Positions 56,661 through 64,000 of a stretch of 64,000 bases of DNA are shown piece by piece. Both the position numbers and the translations under genes were made by a program. Every line of letters begins with the position of its first letter. The first letter of the stretch is position 1. Source of the DNA: an uncultured Pelagibacteraceae bacterium (lineage in GTDB: Bacteria; Pseudomonadota; Alphaproteobacteria; Pelagibacterales; AG-422-B15); assembly GCA_902518955.1 (NCBI GenBank), contig CABYIR010000003.1, forward strand, positions 28,036 to 92,035, written 5' to 3'. Under the pieces are notes generated by a model. It did no database searches. It was given only the letters and a program-made list of their open reading frames with translations, and was not told the origin of the DNA.

Positions 56661-58264
56661 GTCTTGAGCCCTACACTTTCTGATTTCATTTTTCTTACTC
56701 TCAGTGAAATAAAAAACCTTGTAACTGTGAATGCCGTAAATACAGATGTAAAAATACCAATTGCAAGAGTGATAGAAAATCCTCTTACAGGACCAGAAGC
56801 CATAAAAAATAATATTATTGCAGCTATTAAAGTAGTGATATTTGCGTCTAATATTGTTGATAATGCTCGTTTATATCCATTATCTATTGAGTTTATCATT
56901 GAACTTCCATTTCTTAACTCTTCTTTGACCCTCTCAAAAATAAGAACATTGGCATCGACAGCCATTCCGATAGTAAGAATTATACCAGCTATCCCTGGCA
57001 GAGTTAAAGTTGCTTGAAACATTGAAAGGACACCAAGAACTAATAATAAGTTAATGATAAGAGCGATGTCTGCAAATAATCCAAACGTTCGATATATAAA
57101 CAACATAAATAAAATGACAGCTGCAAAACCAATTATCGCAGCTATTTTTCCAGCATTAATAGAATCCGCACCTAAATCTGGGCCAACTGATCGTTCTTCT
57201 AATATAACTAACGGCGCAGGAAGTGCGCCAGCCCTAAGAAGTATTGCTAATTCATTTGCTTCTTCCGATGTAAAACCGCCCGATATTTGACCTGAACCAC
57301 CAAGAATAGCATCTCTAATCACTGGAGCGCTTACTACTCTATCATCAAGTATAATTGCAAAAGGTTTTCCAACATTTTGTTGAGTTACTCTTCCAAATTT
57401 TTTAGCTCCTATACCGTCAAAGCGAAAAGTTACAATCGGCTCATTTGTTTGTGGGTCAAAACCTGGTTGTGCATCTACTAAATTTTCACCACCCACCATA
57501 ACTCTTTTTTTAACAATATATTTAAAATTTGGATCATCATCTGATGGTAAAACTTCAGAGCCAATTGGAGCTTTATCTGGTTTCTGAGAATCATATACAA
57601 CTGATTGATCAACTAATTGAAAAGTAAGCTTAGCAGTTTGTCCAAGTAAAGATTTAATTTGATCTGGATCTTCAAGTCCAGGAACTTGTATAATAATCCT
57701 TGATGTGCCCTGCCTTTGAATTGTTGGCTCTCTAGTTCCAAGCTCATCTATTCTTCTTCTAACAATTTCTAATGATTGATTAACAGCGTTTATTGTTAAA
57801 AGCTTTTTATATTCATCAGTAAATAGTATTTCTAAATATTCATCGCTTATAATATTTACTGTCAAATTTGATGAGGAGCCTACTTGAAGCAAATTTTGAG
57901 AGTCTGTAACTGATAAATCTTTTATTTTATTTATTACAGATTGAGCTGTCGAAGAGGATTTAAACTTGAGAGATCCATCTGTAGTTTTTATGCTTGATAT
58001 TTTAAGATCCTCTTCTCGATATAGTTTCCTTAAATCAGAAGTTAAATTATCAATTCGCTCATTTATAATAACATCTGTATCAACCTCTAAAAGTAGATGT
58101 GATCCTCCTTGTAAATCCAAACCAAGATTAACCTGTTGATTGGGAAAAAAATTTGGAAAACTATTTAGAGAGTCTTTGCTAAAAAAATTAGGTAAGGCAA
58201 ATAATAAACCTATTAAAACTGTCAAAAAGATTAATAGCTTTTTTGATCTAGAAAAATAGAGCAT
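56657..58264 (-). CDS. secD: Protein translocase subunit SecD
   Basis: The 535 residues start with one membrane helix (KLLIFLTVLIGLLFALPN), then a large periplasmic domain with NLGLDLQGGSHLLLEVDT and TREPTIQRQGTSRIIIQVPG, then five C-terminal helices with GMAVDANVLIFERVKEELR (the SecD signature). With SecF and YajC it boosts Sec export. The periplasmic P1 domain is full length. It follows yajC by 8 bp and overlaps secF by 4 bp. Confidence 0.98.
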   Translation of the reverse strand: MLYFSRSKKLLIFLTVLIGLLFALPNFFSKDSLNSFPNFFPNQQVNLGLDLQGGSHLLLEVDTDVIINERIDNLTSDLRKLYREEDLKISSIKTTDGSLKFKSSSTAQSVINKIKDLSVTDSQNLLQVGSSSNLTVNIISDEYLEILFTDEYKKLLTINAVNQSLEIVRRRIDELGTREPTIQRQGTSRIIIQVPGLEDPDQIKSLLGQTAKLTFQLVDQSVVYDSQKPDKAPIGSEVLPSDDDPNFKYIVKKRVMVGGENLVDAQPGFDPQTNEPIVTFRFDGIGAKKFGRVTQQNVGKPFAIILDDRVVSAPVIRDAILGGSGQISGGFTSEEANELAILLRAGALPAPLVILEERSVGPDLGADSINAGKIAAIIGFAAVILFMLFIYRTFGLFADIALIINLLLVLGVLSMFQATLTLPGIAGIILTIGMAVDANVLIFERVKEELRNGSSMINSIDNGYKRALSTILDANITTLIAAIILFFMASGPVRGFSITLAIGIFTSVFTAFTVTRFFISLRVRKMKSESVGLKT

Positions 58265-58272
58265 TTATGATT

Positions 58273-58575
58273 TTATTTTACTGGTTGCGCAGCTTCTACT
58301 TCAGAAACAGTAGATTTAACAATTACTACATTTACTCCCTGAGAAATTTCGACTTCAATATCAAAGTCGTTTATTACTCTAACAACTTTTCCCTTTATGC
58401 CTCCAGAAGTTACTATCTTATCTCCACGTTGTATCGCAGACACCATAGCCTTGTGTTCTTTAACTCTTCTTTGTTGGGGTCTAATGAGAAGAAAATAGAA
58501 AACACCAAAAATTAAAAATAATGGCATTAATTGAACAAATAACTGGTCCATGTAATAACTCCTTTTTTTAAGCAA
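58273..58575 (-). CDS. yajC: Preprotein translocase subunit YajC
   Basis: The 100 residues have one N-terminal membrane helix (about residues 13-32, LMPLFLIFGVFYFLLIRPQQ) followed by QQRRVKEHKAMVSAIQRGDK and a beta-rich tail, which is the YajC pattern. Met1 (MLKKRSYYMDQLF) could be replaced by Met9 (MDQLFVQLM), closer to the family norm. It joins SecDF at the translocon. It is first in the yajC-secD-secF operon, 41 bp downstream of surE. Confidence 0.92.
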   Translation of the reverse strand: MLKKRSYYMDQLFVQLMPLFLIFGVFYFLLIRPQQRRVKEHKAMVSAIQRGDKIVTSGGIKGKVVRVINDFDIEVEISQGVNVVIVKSTVSEVEAAQPVK

Positions 58576-58616
58576 TATACATACTTAGAACAATTTTTTG
58601 AACTAAATAATTATAT

Positions 58617-59429
58617 TTAATTTAACCCTTCTTTAAGTCTAATTAATGAATTTTCATGCGTTAAATCAATATGCATTGGGGTAATTGAAATAAACTGATT
58701 TGCTATTGCTTCAACATCTGTCATAAACCCTGGCACTCTTTTATTTTGTGTTAAACCTAATTTATTTCCATGTTCTTCAGCTCTTCTTCTTAATCCGAAT
58801 CTGAAGATATTCCTTTCCTTTTCATAAATTATCAAATCATCAGAGTCCCTATTGCCCTGCGTGGTAATTTCAATGCCTTTAACATTAATTGGTTCGCAGT
58901 GTGGAAAATTGATATTAATGAAAGTATCTTCTTGCCAACCAATTTTAGATAGTTTTTCAAATATCTCTGGAAAGAAATGATTTGTTGCATCCCATTTAAT
59001 TTGATCTTTTTTACCAGACTCATAATTTTGGCTTATTGATATTGATGGAACTTTTCTCATAATGCCTTCCATGGCTCCAGCAATTGTTCCAGAATATGTT
59101 GTATCTTCACCAATATTACAGCCACTGTTTACTCCAGATAATAATATATCTGGACGTTTATCTTTTAAAACCTGATCAAGAGCAATTGCCACGCAATCTC
59201 CTGGAGTTCCATTTACTGAAAAAATTTTTTCTCCCTGTTCTTTCAAGTTTAGATCAGATGTGAATGATAAGGCATGAGATGCACCACTTTTTTCAAACTC
59301 AGGAGCAACAATCCAAACATCATTGGAAAAAGCTTCTACGATTGATTTTAAAAGATTTATACCAGGCGAAAAATAGCCGTCATCGTTAGTAATTAGTATA
59401 CGAGAATTTTTTAAATCAATAGCTGACAT
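58617..59429 (-). CDS. surE: 5'-nucleotidase SurE
   Basis: The 270 residues match SurE: ILITNDDGYFSPGINLL with the metal-binding Asp-Asp at the N-terminus, ILLSGVNSGCNIGEDTTYSG and VDAMEGIM-like segments, and FININFPHCEP. The enzyme dephosphorylates nucleotides and polyphosphates and helps stationary-phase survival. It lies 10 bp downstream of serS. The order serS-surE is common in Alphaproteobacteria. Confidence 0.95.
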   Translation of the reverse strand: MSAIDLKNSRILITNDDGYFSPGINLLKSIVEAFSNDVWIVAPEFEKSGASHALSFTSDLNLKEQGEKIFSVNGTPGDCVAIALDQVLKDKRPDILLSGVNSGCNIGEDTTYSGTIAGAMEGIMRKVPSISISQNYESGKKDQIKWDATNHFFPEIFEKLSKIGWQEDTFININFPHCEPINVKGIEITTQGNRDSDDLIIYEKERNIFRFGLRRRAEEHGNKLGLTQNKRVPGFMTDVEAIANQFISITPMHIDLTHENSLIRLKEGLN

Positions 59430-59439
59430 AACTTAGAAA

Positions 59440-60706
<1,267 letters not shown>

Positions 60707-60709
60707 TGA

Positions 60710-61486
60710 TTACTTGTTCTCCACTCTCTTATTCTCAATAAATTGAACTGCGAATATTGATAGTTCATAAAGCAAAAGAATTGGAATTCCTAGTCCAATT
60801 TGTGAAATTGGATCAGGAGGAGTTAGAATTGCCGCCGCAGCAAAGACACCTACAATCACAAACTTTCTATTTTTTTTAAGACCTTTACTTGATACAAACC
60901 CAACCCTTGCTAATAATGTTAATAAAATTGGAAGCTGAAAACTGAGACCAAAAGCAAAAATGAGTCTCATAATTAGACTTAAATATTCATTCACTTTCGC
61001 TTCTAACTGTATTGGTAAAGCTCCATTTCCACCAATTGATTCGAATGACAAAAAGAACTTAATTGCTAAAGGCATAATAAGATAATAGACAAGAGCTGAG
61101 CCAAGCAGGAAAAGCAGTGGTGTTGCAATTAAATATGGTATAACAACCATTTTCTCATTCTTGTATAGACCTGGAGCCATAAATATCCAAATCTGAGTTA
61201 ATACGTATGGCAAAGATAAAAATAATGAAGCAAAAAGAGCAACTTTAAGATATGTAAAAAAAGTTTCATGCAGGGCAGTAAAAATTAATCGTCTTCCCTG
61301 CTCACCTTCAACGGCGTCTGCATAAGGCTGAACTAAAAAGTTATATATTGTGTCAGCAAATATATAAGAGATTATAAATAGAACAGTTATTAAAATTAAA
61401 GATTTTACAAGACGTTTACGAAGTTCAATTAAATGCTGAAGCAATGGTTGTTTACTATCATTTATATCTTTGGACTCAGAATTCAT
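60710..61486 (-). CDS. tatC: Sec-independent protein translocase TatC
   Basis: The 258 residues match TatC, the twin-arginine signal receptor: six membrane helices, HLIELRKRLVKSL near the start, and ALHETFFTYLKVALFASL with the conserved Glu of the binding pocket. VNEYLSLIMRLIFAFGLSFQ and LTPPDPISQIGLGIP are later signatures. It exports folded proteins. It lies 3 bp downstream of tatB and 3 bp before serS. Confidence 0.96.
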   Translation of the reverse strand: MNSESKDINDSKQPLLQHLIELRKRLVKSLILITVLFIISYIFADTIYNFLVQPYADAVEGEQGRRLIFTALHETFFTYLKVALFASLFLSLPYVLTQIWIFMAPGLYKNEKMVVIPYLIATPLLFLLGSALVYYLIMPLAIKFFLSFESIGGNGALPIQLEAKVNEYLSLIMRLIFAFGLSFQLPILLTLLARVGFVSSKGLKKNRKFVIVGVFAAAAILTPPDPISQIGLGIPILLLYELSIFAVQFIENKRVENK

Positions 61487-61489
61487 TTA

Positions 61490-61786
61490 TTAATCTTTCT
61501 TTTCTTCCTTCTTTTCATCATCAATTATTGATTGATTAATGCTGTCCCGCATTTCGTCTGTAAAACTTTTAGCACTTGAGTCCTCAATATTTTTTTTAAT
61601 TTCATCAATGCCGGATTCATTAGCAATTGAATTGATGCTTGTTTTAAATTCTCTAGATATATTTCTAATTTTGCCCCACCAACGGCCAAGAGTTCTCAAT
61701 ACAGCAGGCAGATCCTTAGGGCCTACAAAAATAATTATTAATGCAGCAATAACTAAGTATTCAACTCCACCGATTCCAGGTAACAT
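61490..61786 (-). CDS. tatB: Sec-independent protein translocase TatB
   Basis: The 98 residues have one N-terminal membrane helix with GVEYLVIAALIIIFVGPKDLP, then an amphipathic helix with VLRTLGRWWGKIRNI and a charged tail. The Glu in the helix region and the VGPKDLP hinge mark TatB, which accompanies TatC. The tail is short compared with E. coli TatB (171 residues), as often in Alphaproteobacteria. It lies between tatA and tatC. Confidence 0.9.
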   Translation of the reverse strand: MLPGIGGVEYLVIAALIIIFVGPKDLPAVLRTLGRWWGKIRNISREFKTSINSIANESGIDEIKKNIEDSSAKSFTDEMRDSINQSIIDDEKKEEKKD

Positions 61787-61800
61787 GATTTTAGCTGAAT

Positions 61801-61986
61801 TTACTCTTTGTTAGAGTTATCTTCAGATTTATTTATTGATTTAGGTTCTTCATCGTCGTTAATGCCTTTTTTAAAGCTCTTAACTCCTTTAGCAACATCA
61901 CCCATCAATTCAGAAATTTTTCCTCTTCCAAAAAGAATAACAAGAAGCGCAACAACGATTAAAATTTGCCAAAAACTAATTCCCAT
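61801..61986 (-). CDS. tatA: Sec-independent protein translocase TatA
   Basis: The 61 residues contain the TatA hallmark [20 protein letters not shown] followed by an amphipathic helix with [18 protein letters not shown]. TatA oligomers form the pore for the Tat system. The FGRGK hinge distinguishes it from TatB. Its 14-bp gap to tatB suggests co-transcription. Confidence 0.95.
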   Translation of the reverse strand: MGISFWQILIVVALLVILFGRGKISELMGDVAKGVKSFKKGINDDEEPKSINKSEDNSNKE

Positions 61987-62046
61987 ATGGTTTTCTCCAA
62001 GATATCAATTATCACTATATATTAAAAAATTATTTAAAGAATATAA

Positions 62047-62772
62047 TTAAGATTTCTCACTTATACTACTGAAATTTATAGATTTTTCTCTAACTATATT
62101 AGTTATATCTTTTGCGGTGCCTTGCTGCTTAATGGCCCCTTCCTCAATGACAATTACTCTATCTGACATGGAAATAGCATCATCAAAGTCATGTGAAACA
62201 ATAATTGCTGTAATTTTATTATCTTTTAGAACTTTTTTAGTTTCAATTCTTAATTGATGCGTAAGGGAGTGATCAAGTGTTCCAAAAGGTTCGTCCATTA
62301 ATAAAACTTTTGGATTGGGAGCCATTGCTCTTGCAATTGCAACTCTTTGCTGCTCTCCACTAGATATTTCATTTGGAAAATTATGGGCATATTTATCAAC
62401 TTCAAATAGTCTTAATAAATTCATAGCAATTTCTTGTTTTTTTGCTTTATTAAATTTAATCCCAAACATCACATTTTTAATAATGGACATGTGAGGAAAT
62501 AATGCCCGTTCTTGAACAACTAATCCAACATCTCTCTTCTCAGTGGGTAAAGTGTGAAAATGATCAGAAACAATTCTATTGCTTATTTGTATGCTACCAT
62601 TCTTTTCTTTTTCAAGCCCAGCAATTATTCTTAATAAGGTTGTTTTACCGCATCCTGAAGGACCCAATATTGATAAAATTTCTCCCTCTTCAAGGTCAAT
62701 GTCAATATTGTTAAGAACCGGTTTGCCCTTAATATAGTAATGATTCAGATTTTTAATTTCAAGTATTGTCAT
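62047..62772 (-). CDS. ABC transporter ATP-binding protein, Fe3+-type
   Basis: The 241 residues are an ABC ATPase: Walker A GPSGCGKTTLL, Q-loop VVQERALFPHMSI, signature EISSGEQQRVAIARAM, Walker B VLLMDEPFGTLDH and switch His in IVSHDFDDA. The sequence is closest in layout to FbpC/AfuC-type importers, but lacks the C-terminal regulatory domain at this length (FbpC is about 350). It energises import through the downstream-encoded permease 1 bp away. Confidence 0.88.
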   Translation of the reverse strand: MTILEIKNLNHYYIKGKPVLNNIDIDLEEGEILSILGPSGCGKTTLLRIIAGLEKEKNGSIQISNRIVSDHFHTLPTEKRDVGLVVQERALFPHMSIIKNVMFGIKFNKAKKQEIAMNLLRLFEVDKYAHNFPNEISSGEQQRVAIARAMAPNPKVLLMDEPFGTLDHSLTHQLRIETKKVLKDNKITAIIVSHDFDDAISMSDRVIVIEEGAIKQQGTAKDITNIVREKSINFSSISEKS

Positions 62773-62773
62773 T

Positions 62774-64000
62774 TTAATCTCTTCTTGCTGGTCTAGATGT
62801 TCTTATCATTCTAGTCAATATAATTATAGGAAGCAAACCTATCATAACAATAGAAATTGAAGGGGCCGCAGCATCATACATTCGCTCTTCAGCTGCAAAG
62901 ATATAAGTATAAACAGCTAAGGTATCAAAATTAAAGGGTCTTAGAATAAGTGTTGCAGGAAGCTCTTTAATTACTTCAGAAACAACTAATAAAACACTTG
63001 TAAGGAAGCTTGTCCTTAATAACGGTAAATGAACTGATGATAAAAGTGACCATCCTGAACTTTTCAGTGATTTTGCAACATCGTCGAGGCTAATGTTTAC
63101 TCTTTGGTATCCCGACTCTATTGTTGAGCTGGCAAGAGCATAAGATTTAATAATATATGCTAAAATTAAACCAATTAAGCTTCCAGTTAATAAGAAATTA
63201 AAATACTTCCCAACAAAGCTTGCGTCTATGAATGTAAGCATCTGCATGACACCTATTGCCAATATGATTCCAGGAACTGCATAACCCACTGTTAAAAAAG
63301 AGCTCAGAAATTTTAAAACATTATTACTATTATACCTGACTGAAAAATTAATAATGATTGCAAGACATGTACACATAAATGCTGAAATTATTGCCAGATA
63401 AAAACTGTTCCATGCAGTTGTTATAAATCTTTCATTAAAAAAATCTAATTTATAGTTAAATGCCCAGTAAGATAATTCTAAAATAGGCAAAATAAATCCA
63501 ATAAAGATTGGAAAAAAACAAAATAAAAACGCTAAAAAGTTTTTATACCCTCTTAGTTTTAACGGATCAAATTGTCTGAATACCGATCCTGCAAAAGAGT
63601 AGTCTGCATTTTTTCTAGAATATTTCTCAGCAATAATGAACATAATCGCAATTATTAAAAGTAAAGACGCTAATTGTTTTGCCGTATGAATATCATACAT
63701 GCCATACCAAGTTCTAAATATACCAGTGGTAAAGGTTGAAATAGCAAAATGATCGACAGCACCAAAATCAGATAAGGTTTCCATTGCAACAAGCATTAGT
63801 CCTGCAATGACAGCTGGCCTTATCATTGGAACAGCCAATCTATAGAAAACTTCTAATCTATTAAGACCAAGTGTTCTTCCAGATTCTAAAATTGACCTAG
63901 ACTGATTTATAAATGCCATTCTAGATACGAGATACACGTATGGATAAAGTGTAAAAGAAAAAACTATTATTGCGCCTGGTACATTCCTAACTTTTGGAAA
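62774..64000 (-). CDS. ABC transporter permease, Fe3+/thiamine-type (cut at the window edge)
   Basis: The frame is open to position 64000: upstream of the GTG at 63937 it continues with FPKVRNVPGAIIVF and TLYPYV, so the gene starts outside the window. Visible are the end of one BPD_transp_1 domain (EAA-like loop SGRTLGLNRLEVFYRLAVPM) and a whole second one (SLKSSGWSLLSSVHLPLLRT), as in FbpB/AfuB-type permeases made of two fused halves. It would pass iron or a similar ligand from a binding protein. The binding-protein gene would lie beyond 64000. Confidence 0.85.
   Translation of the reverse strand, partial: FPKVRNVPGAIIVFSFTLYPYVYLVSRMAFINQSRSILESGRTLGLNRLEVFYRLAVPMIRPAVIAGLMLVAMETLSDFGAVDHFAISTFTTGIFRTWYGMYDIHTAKQLASLLLIIAIMFIIAEKYSRKNADYSFAGSVFRQFDPLKLRGYKNFLAFLFCFFPIFIGFILPILELSYWAFNYKLDFFNERFITTAWNSFYLAIISAFMCTCLAIIINFSVRYNSNNVLKFLSSFLTVGYAVPGIILAIGVMQMLTFIDASFVGKYFNFLLTGSLIGLILAYIIKSYALASSTIESGYQRVNISLDDVAKSLKSSGWSLLSSVHLPLLRTSFLTSVLLVVSEVIKELPATLILRPFNFDTLAVYTYIFAAEERMYDAAAPSISIVMIGLLPIIILTRMIRTSRPARRD

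Overview
The window is an AT-rich bacterial chromosome segment with tightly packed genes, many 1-14 bp overlaps and a standard genetic code. Several gene orders are typical of Alphaproteobacteria: tRNA-Leu/tig/clpP/clpX/lon/hupB/tRNA-Val/tRNA-Asp, ssb/gyrA/coaD/ppi/queA/tgt, tatA/tatB/tatC/serS/surE/yajC/secD/secF, and nnrD next to glnB and a glutamine synthetase. Low GC, short intergenic gaps and small proteins suggest a streamlined marine lineage (SAR11-, HIMB59- or AEGEAN-169-like), but the sequence alone does not fix the clade. No CRISPR array, insertion sequence, integrase or replication origin was seen. || Layout. 1-1657: the start of the complex I operon (nuoA, nuoB, nuoC, 5' part of nuoD, minus strand). 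1861-18624: an accessory stretch between nuoA and tRNA-Asp. It holds a lactonase-like protein, a GST, a 2003-residue PA14/Ig-repeat/beta-barrel surface protein, a sulfur and peroxide cluster (peroxiredoxin, methyltransferase, rhodanese, and a divergent persulfide-dioxygenase-like enzyme), small membrane proteins, an unknown secreted protein, a cobalamin-binding-like protein and a ceramidase-like hydrolase. 18689-25512: tRNA-Asp, tRNA-Val, hupB, lon, clpX, clpP, tig, tRNA-Leu. 25729-33707: a lipoprotein, two SHOCT-tailed secreted proteins, galE, a 2-hydroxyacid dehydrogenase, an EamA transporter, a DUF2256 mini-protein, a secreted carboxylesterase and nnrD. 33936-36718: PII (glnB) followed by two glutamine synthetases of different families. 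36755-44586: acyl-CoA and aldehyde metabolism genes around parE. 44589-53993: tgt, queA, cyclophilin, coaD, gyrA, ssb and divergent uvrA. 54050-55682: a membrane protein, a tRNA-Leu 3' fragment and a Mrr/NucS-like nuclease. 55728-61986: secF, secD, yajC, surE, serS (frameshifted as read), tatC, tatB, tatA. 62047-64000: an Fe3+-type ABC transporter, cut by the window edge. || How the genes work together. Most of the window is housekeeping: respiration, protein quality control, DNA topology and repair, queuosine, and export by Sec and Tat. The points that stand out are the giant surface protein, a PII protein lacking the usual uridylylation tyrosine beside a GSII-GSI pair, a Tgt missing two zinc-ligand cysteines, a serS reading frame broken at a run of eight A, and a tRNA-Leu fragment that looks like an integration scar beside a lone nuclease gene.
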